From assembly GCF_028618665.1 (NCBI RefSeq), contig NZ_JAQITF010000004.1, positions 124,001 through 188,000 of the forward strand: a DNA stretch of 64,000 bases, written 5' to 3'. Below the pieces are notes generated by a model. The model ran no database searches and was not told the origin of the DNA. It worked only from the letters and a program-made list of their open reading frames with translations. This document shows, one piece after another, positions 10,017 to 19,439 of the stretch. Positions within the stretch are counted from its first letter, which is position 1; every line of letters begins with the position of its first letter. A program made the translations under genes and the position numbers. Source of the stretch: Bartonella sp. AU16XJBT. Lineage in GTDB: Bacteria > Pseudomonadota > Alphaproteobacteria > Rhizobiales > Rhizobiaceae.

Positions 10017-10092
10017 TCAAAGCACCATAAGAGCCCTTTTAATAAGGGCATTTCCAATGATAATTTGATGTTTTGCTAAGAGGGACCCCTCT
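10017..10092 (-). pseudogene. decayed copy of the 3' end of the VIT-like gene
   Basis: Reads SLLAKHQIIIGNALIKRALMV then stop, paralleling WRASLQVIIGGALVFATGIL at the end of the intact transporter encoded immediately upstream on the same strand. Identity is moderate. Confidence 0.5.
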
Positions 10093-10141
10093 TGGAGATC
10101 GAAATTATATGAGAGATTGAAATTGTGGGGACACGTTTTTT

Positions 10142-10960
10142 TTAAATATTTCCGATAAGAATCCCTGTGGCAAAAACCAAAGCTCCCCCAATGATGACCT
10201 GTAAAGAGGCGCGCCAAAAAGGCGTTGACATGTATTTGTTCTGGATCCAGACGATGGCGCTTAGTTCGAAAAAAACAATGATAAAGGCAATCACTGTGGC
10301 GAGGTAAAAAGAGTGAATCAAATAGGGAAGCGTATGACCTAACCCCCCTAATGTTGTCATAATGCCGCTGGCAAGACCTCTTTTTAAGGGTGAACCACGC
10401 CCTGATAATTTCCCGTCATCATGGGCTGCTTCTGTAAAACCCATTGAAAGCCCCGCACCAATGGAAGCTGAGAGCCCTATCAAAAAGGTTTGATGCGTTT
10501 CTCCTGTGGCAAAAGCTGCAGCAAAAATGGGGGCGAGGGTGGAGACAGAGCCGTCCATTAATCCCGCAAGACCAGGTTGAATCCATGTCAAAAGGGTTTG
10601 TTTTTCCGCTTTCGAGGGCTTTTTTATGGTGTGATTTGCTGCTGTCTTTTTCGGGGAAGCTTGTCTCCCCTTGCTTTTTATAAAAGAAGTTTGCTCACAT
10701 AATCCACCCGATCCACCCGCTGTGTGGGCGCGATTGTGGCAAGAAAGACACAAAAGTTGCTTATAATTTTCAAGCTCTTGAAGCCCCATGGCGGTAAAAA
10801 CCGCGGCTTCCTTAGAGGAATAAGGCTCTAGAGCTTTTGCATATTTTAAATAGAGCGCGACATGTTGCTCTTTTGCTTTGAGCGCTTGAAGCATCATTTT
10901 TTGTGCTGAACGAAAGGACAGAGCTTTACGCTGTACAAATGAAAAAAACGATTTCAACAT
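10142..10960 (-). CDS. mbfA: VIT1/CCC1-family iron/manganese transporter with shortened ferritin-like N-terminus (MbfA-like)
   Basis: The C-terminal ~150 residues are a VIT1/CCC1 domain: PGLAGLMDGSVSTLAPIFAA, then GLSASIGAGLSMGFTEAAHD, then three further membrane segments. Such proteins move Fe(II)/Mn(II) out of the cytoplasm. The N-terminal ~75 residues (AKEQHVALYLKYA; GLQELENYK) look like a shortened ferritin/rubrerythrin helix pair. This is the layout of MbfA, the iron exporter of rhizobia and Agrobacterium, although this N-domain is shorter than usual and some diiron ligands may be missing. A CLSC and a nearby second Cys/His cluster sit between the domains. An Irr-type box overlaps the promoter. 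Transporter identity is good; MbfA identity is inferred. Confidence 0.75.
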   Translation of the reverse strand: MLKSFFSFVQRKALSFRSAQKMMLQALKAKEQHVALYLKYAKALEPYSSKEAAVFTAMGLQELENYKQLLCLSCHNRAHTAGGSGGLCEQTSFIKSKGRQASPKKTAANHTIKKPSKAEKQTLLTWIQPGLAGLMDGSVSTLAPIFAAAFATGETHQTFLIGLSASIGAGLSMGFTEAAHDDGKLSGRGSPLKRGLASGIMTTLGGLGHTLPYLIHSFYLATVIAFIIVFFELSAIVWIQNKYMSTPFWRASLQVIIGGALVFATGILIGNI

Positions 10961-10977
10961 TCTCTGTTCCTTTGCAC

Positions 10978-10994
10978 TTTAGAATAATTCTAAA
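10978..10994 (-). promoter_or_regulatory. Irr-type iron control element (ICE)
   Basis: TTTAGAATAATTCTAAA: perfect 7-bp arms with a 3-nt spacer, 17 bp upstream of the mbfA-like start. It fits the ICE bound by Irr in Alphaproteobacteria, where mbfA is a known Irr-repressed gene. Confidence 0.8.
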
Positions 10995-11229
10995 ACATGA
11001 AGAAAAATAAACTGAAAGTCAACCTAAAAGTTAGAAACTGAAAAAGTGCAAAAAGGTTGCGCTGGAAAAAAAAGAGCGCTGGGGCTTATGCAAGTAAAGT
11101 TGGCAAATCTGGCAAATACAAGGAAGTACAAGAGAATTTATCAAATGGGGTGATTTATAAAGTGGGGTTTGAGAGGGGCTGTGTGAAAACCTTGAGAGAA
11201 AATATGCTTTATTTTGCTCAATTTTGCTA

Positions 11230-11600
11230 AAAGAGAGTTTTCAATGGCGCATTCTCATGTGTACTTGATGCTTGAAGAATATAGGGAAAGAAAGAGATCA
11301 GCGTCATCATTTATTTGATGCGTTCAAAAGGCTATAACAACTTTTGCACTTTGAGATCATTTTTTTTAAGAGACTTTTTTCAAGTAACAAAAGCTTATTT
11401 TGCGAGAGTGCTCGTGAAGCGTATAGGTGAAGAATATAGAAGGGGAGAGTGGTAAAGCCCCCATGAAATAATATAAACATTATTGAGTCTTCTCACTTTC
11501 AAGCTTCATAAAAGAGCAAGCCGGCACTCTCATACCCCTTTGCTCCTAATGTTACGACAGCTTTTAGCATGATTCATTATAGCATTTTATTTGGATAGTT
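11230..11600 (-). pseudogene. degraded P4-type integrase remnant
   Basis: On the minus strand, gctgtcgtaacatta, gtgccggcttgctcttttatgaagc and tatattatttcatggggg match, in order, the 5' coding part shared by the other integrase remnants (best preserved at 26990-27535). Heavily interrupted by stops and indels. Confidence 0.55.
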
Positions 11601-11869
11601 TTACGCATTGCATCCTGCTTAGGTGTAAGTCCGTACGCTTATGATATTTACGCACATTCAGCACTGTTATAGCTTTTGCATTTAGGTGGATCTGTCAGTG
11701 TTAACAAATTATCTTTTGGGCTGTGATTGCAGGGGGTAGATTTAAGGGAGTACATAAATGAGAGAGATATGATCATATCCAATTGTTTGATTACGCACGA
11801 AAATTGATGCTTTATAAAGGGCAATTTATCGCCTTGTAACTTGCCTTATATCTTGCATGAAAGCCCTAA

Positions 11870-11965
11870 ATTCAGTAGGGTTCTCTTACTTCAAAACTTC
11901 TTATCTTGAATCAATTCAAATTATTTGCTTGTAGATCACAAGGAGGTGTATGGCTGCTGTGTTTT
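11870..11965 (+). pseudogene. integrase leader remnant
   Basis: The text (gggttctcttacttcaaaac, then cttgaatcaattcaaat, then tgcttgtagatcacaagg) matches the conserved ~150-bp leader that precedes the integrase copies at 21.8 and 26.8 kb. No integrase coding follows. Confidence 0.5.
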
Positions 11966-12072
11966 TATACAGTATGGGATGAGTTGCAACGTGAAAGAGC
12001 CCAATTGTACATTAACAAACGTTTTTGATGTTTTAAAAAAGAATTAAGTTGTGCAGAAAAAATGGAGCATAT

Positions 12073-12715
12073 ATGGACATTGATGAAGGTTTGGACTTAT
12101 GGCGGCTGCCTGAAAAACTAACAATACCGCACGCAGCATTTTTAATAGCTGGATTAAATCCAGGAAGATGTCGTTTTGTCAACAAAATAGAACCAGAAAA
12201 GAGTGATATTTACGAAGGTAAGCTTCTTTTATCATTAGAAAGTACTGCTAATTTCCGAGCAGCTTATCATGCCATTGTTTCAGCAGGAAAAGACGATCGA
12301 TTAGAGATAGAATGGTCTTACTATAATTTTTTGGATTTTATAGATGCAGATTTCTCATATGTTCTCGTTGAAGATTTAAAAGAATGGCTTTCATCGCGTG
12401 GTCTGCGCCCTGCGTTTTTTTCCTGAGGATGATTCTCGTGACGCTAAGGATAAAAAATATGCGTTTCAAGATCCAATGCATCCACACTATGTTCCAAAGC
12501 TTGCTGCAGCTGTTGCAGCTTGGGAAGCGGTGAGCGAGGCTGCACCAAGTAAAACTGTTAAACAAACACTTGCAGAATGGTTGCGACAGAATGCTGATCA
12601 ATATGATTTACGCAATAAGAAAACTGGTGAGTTAAAAGAGGATGTTATTGAGCAGGTTTCAAGTGTTGCGAATTGGCAAACTAAAGGAGGGGCTCCTAAG
12701 ACACCTGCCAATTGA
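12073..12715 (+). pseudogene. conserved hypothetical gene split by a frameshift in a T7 run
   Basis: Two reading frames make one protein. The first runs from ATG 12073 (GGAG 5 nt upstream) to a stop at 12424 and contains WRLPEKLTIPHAAFLIAGLNP. The second continues with FFPEDDSRDAKDKKYAFQD, HPHYVPKLAAAVAAWEAV and ends VANWQTKGGAPKTPAN. Losing one T from the T7 run at 12414-12420 fuses them. I recognise the pattern of a conserved, often phage-linked hypothetical (Ala-rich helix plus a terminal ANW-x-x-GGAPKT motif) without known function. It is either a recent pseudogene, an assembly error, or expressed by slippage. Confidence 0.7.
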
Positions 12716-13002
12716 TTTTATCAAAAAAAAACAAAAAGATTACTAAAATTGTGCTGCTTTTTTTGATAATCTTGAAGATAATCTCCTTTTCTGGGGAAAG
12801 TTTTTACCTTTCTCCCCTAGATTATAAGTAATTGTTTTTACATAAGAAAATATTTATAATGTTTCAATGATTGTTTAGAGGAAGAAAAATAGACATTTTG
12901 GGGCAGCAAAATTTACCCTATAGTTTTCATAACTTATCCCTCTATTTTTGTTTGATTTTTTTTGGCATCGTTCAATCCAGAATCATCACTATGGAATTGA
13001 AT

Positions 13003-13212
13003 ATGATCAAAATATTTTCTTTTTTTATGGGGCGTGGAAGTGCAAAAAATTCTCAAGTAAATGCACCGAATACACCGATATTGGAGCAGCCTGATGCCAA
13101 TGAGGTGGTGCGTAAATCGTTTAGAATAGGTGTATTGTCGTTTTGGTTAAAGTTTGAACTTACCTTTTTTATGGAAAAGGTCAAAGCTGAACGCCATGCG
13201 CGCTCTCCATAA
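13003..13212 (+). CDS. small hypothetical protein
   Basis: About 69 residues from the ATG at 13003 (GGAA upstream). The centre is polar, with VRKSFRIGVLSFWLKFELTF near the C-terminus. No family recognised; it could be a fragment of a longer lost gene. Confidence 0.3.
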   Translation: MIKIFSFFMGRGSAKNSQVNAPNTPILEQPDANEVVRKSFRIGVLSFWLKFELTFFMEKVKAERHARSP

Positions 13213-13639
13213 AGAAACCTTGTCATCTATGAGCAGAAAAGGATTTCTCTTGAAAGATTTGCACAAAAGCAAAACCCTCTCTATGGCACAATATGAAAAG
13301 GATAGCTCATGATTTATCATGTGGGAAATGCGAAAAGAAAAATAAGGGCATGGCGTGGTCTCGATGGAATGCTACGCTGCTGATATGCAGATGATCAACA
13401 TTCTCGTTTATCTCTTGTCTATTATCTCTTTTCAATGGAAGTGATGAACGGCCTATGCTTTAGGGTGTGATGGGGATCAATGTTGGGGAATGACAAGTGT
13501 TGGCGATAGGGCAAGAGAATATATCTCGCGCTAAAGGGGTGTGTTTCTTGGAAATAAAGTCGAGCATTAAAATTGCTCTTTTTGCAAAGAAAAGTTTTTT
13601 TATCCTTTATGGGGTGTAAAAAAGAGGTATTGATATGGG
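13213..13639. other. intergenic region, no gene seen
   Basis: About 430 bp with stops in all frames and no recognised element. Confidence 0.4.
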
Positions 13640-14035
13640 GTGCAAAAAAGAGGCGGTGAGAGCATCAGAAATTTGGCAGTAAAGACAATCAATCCAATCT
13701 TTGGCATAGTTTTTTTGTTGATGTGAAGCTTATCGTCTATGAGCCTATATATATACGGGAGCTTTTCTTGCTTGTGAAGAAGCAAGCCGGCACCATGACA
13801 CACTTTGCCAGCCACCAATGTTGCGACGGATCTTGTATTTAAGAGCGTTCATAAGGGCCATTTTTACTCCTTTCTTATATAAATTTGATCCACACATTCA
13901 TCCCACTTGTTCTGTGCAAATGAGTGGTTTTGATTGATTCAAGATAAACAGGTTTGAAATAAGAGAATCTTACGTTATTCGAGACTCTCACTCAACATAC
14001 AAAACAGTAAATTATCATTATAAATCAAAGCATTT
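13640..14035 (-). pseudogene. degraded integrase 5' part with leader
   Basis: On the minus strand the leader (atttataatgataatttact, then aaaccactcatttgcaca, then tatataagaaaggagtaaaa) precedes a start and a sequence reading like GAGLLLHKQEK. This is equivalent to GADLLLHKRKDGG in the copy at 27 kb. Truncated at about 13740, after the first ~40 codons. Confidence 0.65.
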
Positions 14036-14806
14036 ATGCTTTTATGAGAAATGTTCCCATTTATCGAGAATCTTTCTGCTTGTCATGGTTGTATTCTCAA
14101 AAGGTGAAGTTTTTTGTGAAAAGAGGGTTTGAGAGGCAAAAAGATAAGACAAGGTTGAAAATTTATTTGCGCGACTGAAAGCTATGAGAGATGAGGCAGT
14201 GCATTGAAGTTTAAGGTAGTAACTATGATGTTCTTTGTGCAAGGAGAAAAACGGGTGGTGCGCTGATTTCTACTTGGTTATCTACTTGGGTTAGAGAAAG
14301 ATGTAAAACTCTCCTTCTTTCTCTCTGTAAAATGATATGACGAAAGTTCACAAATGGTAAGCAGATGTTTGCTGGAGAAGGCGGGGAGGGTGAGGGCTAT
14401 TATCAATAGGCTTCTTTTGTGTGTTGTGAGTGATTTATCATTTTTTTTAAAAGCACTGACCTCGGATTAGATTTTAGTGATCTCTTGCTTTTTCGAAGGA
14501 AATAGGCAACCCTGTAAGGAGAATAGATCCGGCTGTTTATTATGAACTCGTTTTCTAAAGGGAGAATTAAGGGAAAATTATAAGCCTTCCTATCGGGTAA
14601 GCTTCTTCATTTCAGTTTGTCACCGTTCTTTTTTTTTGCGTTGATTAGGATGATGATATTGTTGGATATCTTAAGTAAAAGGGAGCACTTAAATGACGAA
14701 AGGAGTGGTTTCCCACTCCTCCGTTCCTATCTCCCCTTGCGAGGGAAGCGGCCACCATTGCTGATGCCGTATGTGCTTATTTATATACGCTTATTCTTTA
14801 AAAAAG
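14036..14806. other. intergenic region, no gene seen
   Basis: About 770 bp with no supported gene. Short open stretches on both strands lack ribosome sites and recognisable domains. Confidence 0.4.
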
Positions 14807-15370
14807 TCAATGGGGTAAACAATGATGTAAACGAGGTAAATGTTTAAGCATAAGCGCAACAACTTTATGAAATTCTTCCTCCGATAACCTTGGAACACTC
14901 CGTGAACAACTAAGACGGCTTACTGAAACTGTTGTCACATAATTGCAGATAATCCATGCTTTTTTACGTTCTATCGGAGATTGTAAGGCATAAGCTGCAG
15001 GATTGTTTGGTTGCGATTTTGTCGAAAATGGCAAAACCGTAACATTCCCGTAGAGTTTTGCATTCTTAGAGAGTACTAAAACAGGACGTTTTTTCCAGAA
15101 TTCGGGTAAGATCGAATCATGAGGAAAATCGCACCAAAAAACTTGTCGAATGCGAGGGGCTGATTTGAGCCGAGGTTTTATATGCGGGGGTTTTGTGTAA
15201 GGAGCATTTAAATCCCTGAATTTCTCATGTTCTCGCCAGGCAGCATGATCATGTTCCATTACAGTAGGGGGGGCTTCAAGGTGACAGATATCTAAAGGAG
15301 TAAGCGAGGGAGGTGCTGTGTTTTTATCCTCAGGCATGGTTGACCATTCAATTTTTATGGGTCCCCTCAC
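14807..15370 (-). CDS. PemK/MazF-like toxin-domain protein
   Basis: 187 residues. The C-terminal ~115 read as a PemK-like MazF domain: RQVFWCDFP, EFWKKRPVLVLSKN, GNVTVLPFSTKSQP, an ICNYVTTVSVSRL strand, and RLSEEEFHKVVALML. MazF-family proteins are mRNA-cleaving toxins of type II modules. The N-terminal ~75 residues are a Pro/His/Lys-rich extension. The start could be GTG 15370 or ATG 15337; neither has a strong ribosome site. No antitoxin gene is visible next to it, so it may be solitary or repurposed. Confidence 0.7.
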   Translation of the reverse strand: MRGPIKIEWSTMPEDKNTAPPSLTPLDICHLEAPPTVMEHDHAAWREHEKFRDLNAPYTKPPHIKPRLKSAPRIRQVFWCDFPHDSILPEFWKKRPVLVLSKNAKLYGNVTVLPFSTKSQPNNPAAYALQSPIERKKAWIICNYVTTVSVSRLSCSRSVPRLSEEEFHKVVALMLKHLPRLHHCLPH

Positions 15371-15603
15371 GCATTATTTGATCGCTTTTCTAACGCCTGT
15401 TTCTATCAAAATGTTTCTTATAAGTACAGAGAAGCAAAACAATAAAATACAGATATCCGTTGTTTTTGTTGTTTCTCCTCCCTTTAGAGAGAAAAACATG
15501 GATAACAACCTTAAATCAGCAAAGACATGAAAAAGAAAAGAGAGGAATATTTTACAACAAAAGGTTGTTTTATCCGTTAAAAATGAGCAGAAGTTTGAGG
15601 AGA

Positions 15604-15890
15604 GATGATGTGTGTGGGGTGCGTGGGGGGCTCTAGGGGTTATATGGGTGTCTTTTGCTTGTCGAGCCCCATGTGCGGCTGTGTGGTGTTTTTTTAAGAG
15701 CAAGTATGCTCTTGTGTGCGGGGGGCGGTTGGTTTGTCTTGTGGTCTGGAGATGATGTGTGTGGGATGCATGGGGGCTCTAGGGGTTATAGGTGTCATTT
15801 TGGCTTGTTGGAGCCCCTATGTGCGGCTGTGTGGTGCTTTTTTTAAGAGCAAGTATGCTCTTGTGCGCGTGGGGGGCGGGTGATTGTTAT
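15604..15890. repeat. tandem duplication, ~147-bp unit
   Basis: Two copies (from about 15604 and 15751) share gatgatgtgtgtggg, ggctctaggggttata, tgtgcggctgtgtggt and the hairpin aagagcaagtatgctctt. Each unit contains an inverted repeat (GGGGCTC with GAGCCCC) and the AAGAGCA/TGCTCTT stem. The second copy abuts the dsbB 3' end and may influence its termination. Confidence 0.75.
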
Positions 15891-16456
15891 GTCTTGTGGC
15901 CTGAAAGAATGCCTTTTGAAGTAATATAGAGGCTCATAAGGGTGAAAAATAGGCTTGCAACAACATTCCAACCGGCAAATGAGAGAAAAAGAAAACGTGT
16001 GGGTGCTTCAGAACAAGAAGGAGGGTGAATGTTGTTTAATTGGTTAAGCAGTTGGTTAATATTGGTGGTTTTTCGCACGGCGTTTACACCACAGCTGAGA
16101 GGAGCTTCCCAAAAGCCATATTCAACACCGGCATGATAAATGGCGAGAACAAGGCTGATGCTCATTAAGACAAAAACACATAAAAATAAAAGTTGTATCC
16201 AAGAAGACATGCGAAAAAACCACGCTCCAAAACCTGCTAAGAGCAGAAATGGGACGGCACCGTAATAGGGAAAACGCTCGATAAGACATAAATCGCAAGG
16301 AAGATACCCGCCAAGATGTTCAAAACCAAGGGCAAGACCTATTGTGGCGGATAAGCAAAAAGCCAGAAAAAAAGCCCATAAACTTTGTTCTTTTCTACTG
16401 GGTTCAAGATGAAGGTGCTTCTTTAAAAATGAATGGGAAGACAAAACACATGCCAT
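15887..16456 (-). CDS. dsbB: disulfide bond formation protein DsbB
   Basis: Inner-membrane quinone-linked oxidase that re-oxidises DsbA. 189 residues with four membrane segments. The first Cys pair is CDLC (Cys54/Cys57). The second pair is Cys122 (within EAPLSCG) and Cys148 (PPSCSEA), both in the expected periplasmic loops. The N-terminal 24 residues are a soluble extension. It starts 12 bp after the stop of the yqaA-like gene, so the two form an operon. Confidence 0.92.
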   Translation of the reverse strand: MACVLSSHSFLKKHLHLEPSRKEQSLWAFFLAFCLSATIGLALGFEHLGGYLPCDLCLIERFPYYGAVPFLLLAGFGAWFFRMSSWIQLLFLCVFVLMSISLVLAIYHAGVEYGFWEAPLSCGVNAVRKTTNINQLLNQLNNIHPPSCSEAPTRFLFLSFAGWNVVASLFFTLMSLYITSKGILSGHKT

Positions 16457-16468
16457 TGGGTCTGTTCC

Positions 16469-17074
16469 TTATAAAAGCTGCTTGTTTAAAAAAACGATGA
16501 AAATTCCATAAATCAAAACAAGACTCACAAAACCGAAGAGGATAATCCATTTGAAATGTCGTTTTAGAAAATTCATTGCTTTTTGTCCAAAATGTTTAAT
16601 CAGCCACGCGAGAAGATAAAAACGTGCACCTCGGGAAAAAATACAAATGAGAATGAAAAGTTCAAGACGTACACTCATCACACCGGCCAAAATTGTGACA
16701 ATTTTGATGGGGGGAAGATGAAAAAAACCTGATGTTATCAATAAAATAATCAGAAATTGCAGGGTGGCACTGTTTTTCAGAGTTTCAAAACTTTCAACTC
16801 TCCCGTAAAATTCTAAAATGGGTTTGGCAAGGGTGTCATAGGCAAAATGTCCGATAAACCAACCGACAATGCCTCCCAAAACAGAACAGATCGTCGCAAT
16901 CAAAGCATAGCGATAAACCTGCTTTTGACGGATAAGCAGCAGCGGGATATATAAAACATCTACGGGTATTGGAAAAACAGAACTTTCAATAAAGGCAATG
17001 AAACCAAGCCAGTGTGGTGCTGTACGCCGATTTGCTAAAGAAATCGTCCAAAGCTTTAATTTGTTTAATATCAT
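16469..17074 (-). CDS. YqaA-family (DedA/SNARE-associated-like) membrane protein
   Basis: 201 residues with five or so membrane segments. IAFIESSVFPIPVDVLYIPL near the N-terminus and SVLGGIVGWFIGHFAYDTL follow the YqaA/DedA pattern (FxES.FPxPxD; G...GYxIG). DedA relatives act in lipid or undecaprenyl-phosphate transport; the YqaA role is not established. First gene of a likely operon with dsbB. Confidence 0.82.
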   Translation of the reverse strand: MILNKLKLWTISLANRRTAPHWLGFIAFIESSVFPIPVDVLYIPLLLIRQKQVYRYALIATICSVLGGIVGWFIGHFAYDTLAKPILEFYGRVESFETLKNSATLQFLIILLITSGFFHLPPIKIVTILAGVMSVRLELFILICIFSRGARFYLLAWLIKHFGQKAMNFLKRHFKWIILFGFVSLVLIYGIFIVFLNKQLL

Positions 17075-17268
17075 GAGATTTTTATAAATTTAAGAGGTAA
17101 AAACTTTACAAATGAAATTGTTATAAATTCGATAAAGAAAATATTCCATAAAACAGAGAAGAAAATGAGAGAAATTCTTAAAAAATGAGAAGACTGGTGT
17201 TGACGAATCTGTTCTTCTTCATATAGTGCAAAGAGATAATCGACAAGTCTGTCTTTTATAATACAAGT

Positions 17269-17353
17269 GCGGGTGTGGTGGAACTGGTAGACGCGCCAGA
17301 CTCAAAATCTGGTTCCGAAAGGAGTGTCGGTTCGAGTCCGACCACCCGCACCA
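17269..17353 (+). tRNA. tRNA-Leu (anticodon CAA)
   Basis: A complete class II cloverleaf. Acceptor GCGGGTG pairs with CACCCGC, the discriminator is A, and CCA is encoded. The anticodon stem CCAGA/TCTGG carries loop CTCAAAA (anticodon CAA). The long variable arm is followed by GGTTCGAGTCC. A degraded integrase begins just downstream in the same orientation, as expected if this tRNA served as an attachment site. Confidence 0.97.
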
Positions 17354-17439
17354 CTTTATAAATATCCCCCTTTAGCTTATTGTGTCGCATCACATGAATT
17401 TATAAAATCATAGGATTTATAAACCTCTGGGATTTGTAA

Positions 17440-18165
17440 AATATTGGGATTTATAAAATCTTGGCATTTAAATCAGTGATGTGTAAAGAGCCTTCACTGT
17501 TTTGCTTATTGAATAAACGTCCTCGAATACTGGAGGATTCTTTCACTTCAAGTCTGTTTATCGTTAATCAATCAAAACCATGTCTTCTTGCACATTGCAA
17601 GCAGGATGCGCTTGTGTGGCATAAAGTTGTCCAAGAAAAGCGTGCCTTTTCATGCATCTTATTAAATGTGATGGGGTATCATTGGAGGGGACAAAGTGCA
17701 TGATGGTTTAAGCTTGCTCTTTGATGAAGTGTAAAGAGGGTGCTCTATAGATTTTATATTCTTCATGGCTGCTGTTGCGAAATGGGTTTGCGGGTTTAAT
17801 GTTTCTTGAAAATAAGCCCGTGCATGAGCAAGTGTTGAGGGGGGCGTGGTTTGGAGCGCTCTCCTATACTGTGAGGGGTGTGATCCAAGACAGATGAGAA
17901 ACAAACGCGCCAGATTCTGTGTAATCTCCACTCTTTAAAAGAGCGTGCTTATTAAAAGAGTGTTCTTGGCTTTTGCTCGCCGAAGCAGAAGGATAGGAGC
18001 GGGCTTGGAAATGGGGTTTCAAAAATGGTTTTTGGGTTTTTACAACTTCATATTTTCCCCAAGTGAGATTGCCTTTTCGTTTTAGAAATGACACAAACAG
18101 AGATTAGCAATAGCCTTGCTCTATTTTGGCATAGAACAGTTTTGTAAAACGTCATCATTTAAGGC
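17440..18165 (+). pseudogene. degraded P4-type integrase downstream of tRNA-Leu
   Basis: Follows the shared order: leader (ctttcacttcaagtctgttta, tcaatcaaaacca), then remnants of RRREMG..L, ARAW, RGVIQ..R and ending near EMTQTEIS, which corresponds to SKITQTEIR in the copy at 27.4 kb. Many stops. It lies about 90 bp after tRNA-Leu, the classic position for a phage or island integrase. Confidence 0.65.
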
Positions 18166-18169
18166 GTTT

Positions 18170-19190
18170 AGGGCATGTCGTTACAGAATAAGCAAACGTA
18201 AAGCCAATTCCTGTTATGGTTGTTGTTTAGCAAATCGTTTTGTAAAAAGATGGACTATCTCTCCAATTCATAGTGGATTTATTAGCGGTTTTATGATTTT
18301 GTTTGCCTAAAAAAGCTTGTGTCTGCTGCTTTTAAATCAACATCCAACCACTCATGCGCAGCATGTTTTAAGACACACATTGTGACGGATAAGAGCTCTA
18401 TGAGCTGTTGCTTCTTTTATATGCCAAATGGAAGCGTGTTCCATATCGCTGTTTGAGTTATTTCTGAAACAGATAAACAGCCTCGTTTTGAAACGTTCAA
18501 GAGTGTTTTTTCAGTGTGTATTGAATATTCAGCTCACGGCTTGCCATAGTTTTAAGTTTACGTGAATCCCATGAAATGGGACGTCAAGTAAGGAGAATAT
18601 AAAGCCGTAAAGGCGCAAACTGTTTTTCATCTTTATCATCATCTTTTCATTCGGCTTTACGGCTTCCAAAAGCATCTTAATTAATATCTTTGAAAGAATG
18701 GAGAGTACGCATTGCCGCACGCTTTTGTTTCTCACCTGTCTTTTTTTGGGTACGCTTGCTCATGCAAGACAGAATACTATTGAATGGCTCATTCACGGGC
18801 TTTTTTTAAGAAATATTTTTAAAGGCACATTACAGCCATTTTGCGAAGGTGCTCGTGAAAGGTATACAGTAAAGCGTCTCCATGAAATAATATAAAATCT
18901 ATTGTGCTTCCCCCCATTTTTGCGCTTATAAAGAAGCAAGCTGTCACCATCAATCTACTTGGGGCTATCCTAAAATGTCGCAGACCAACCTTTGGCTCTT
19001 GAGGACGGTTCAAAAGGGGCATGCCTTTCTTGTACAATTTTACGTTACGCGAGATCATCCTGCTTGTGACGTGCGAGAGACACGGGATTGTTGGGTTCAA
19101 CAGATACAGATTTGAAATGAGAGAATCCGCGGGTATTTTAGGTTTCTCATTCAAAATAATTAATTATCATTATAAATCAATGTGTAATAA
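18170..19190 (-). pseudogene. degraded P4-type integrase, inverted
   Basis: On the minus strand it contains the leader, then LMVTACFFISAKMGG, RNKSVRQ, EAVKPNEKM, LRLYGFIFSLL, and after an inserted ~100-bp repeat (18487-18588) GCLSVSEITQTAIWNT. It ends with a cognate of MNWRDIP..Y. It converges with the plus-strand copy ending at 18165. Confidence 0.65.
18487..18588 (-). repeat. ~102-bp dispersed repeat, copy 1
   Basis: Nearly identical to 19293-19396; shares cgttcaagagtgtttttt, ttgaatattcagctcacgg and gaaatgggacgtcaag. This copy sits inside the inverted integrase remnant, interrupting it. Confidence 0.8.
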
Positions 19191-19292
19191 TTTACAGCGA
19201 TAAAGATCGGCAATATCCATTGCGTCTCTCTGGCGTAGAATAGTTGTAAAATGTCGTTATTTAAAGTGTGATGAGGTGAGAGAAGGCAGCTT

Positions 19293-19396
19293 TTTGAAAC
19301 GTTCAAGAGTGTTTTTTTCAGTGTGTATTGAATATTCAGCTCACGGCTTGCCATAGTTTTAAGTTTATGTGAATCCCCATGAAATGGGACGTCAAG
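19293..19396 (-). repeat. ~102-bp dispersed repeat, copy 2
   Basis: Second copy of the 18487-18588 element, same orientation, about 806 bp away. It differs by single-base indels in homopolymers. Function unknown. Confidence 0.8.
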
Positions 19397-19439
19397 AGGA
19401 AACGCTTTTAAAAGTTGCATTTCTTGATAAACTGCCATG

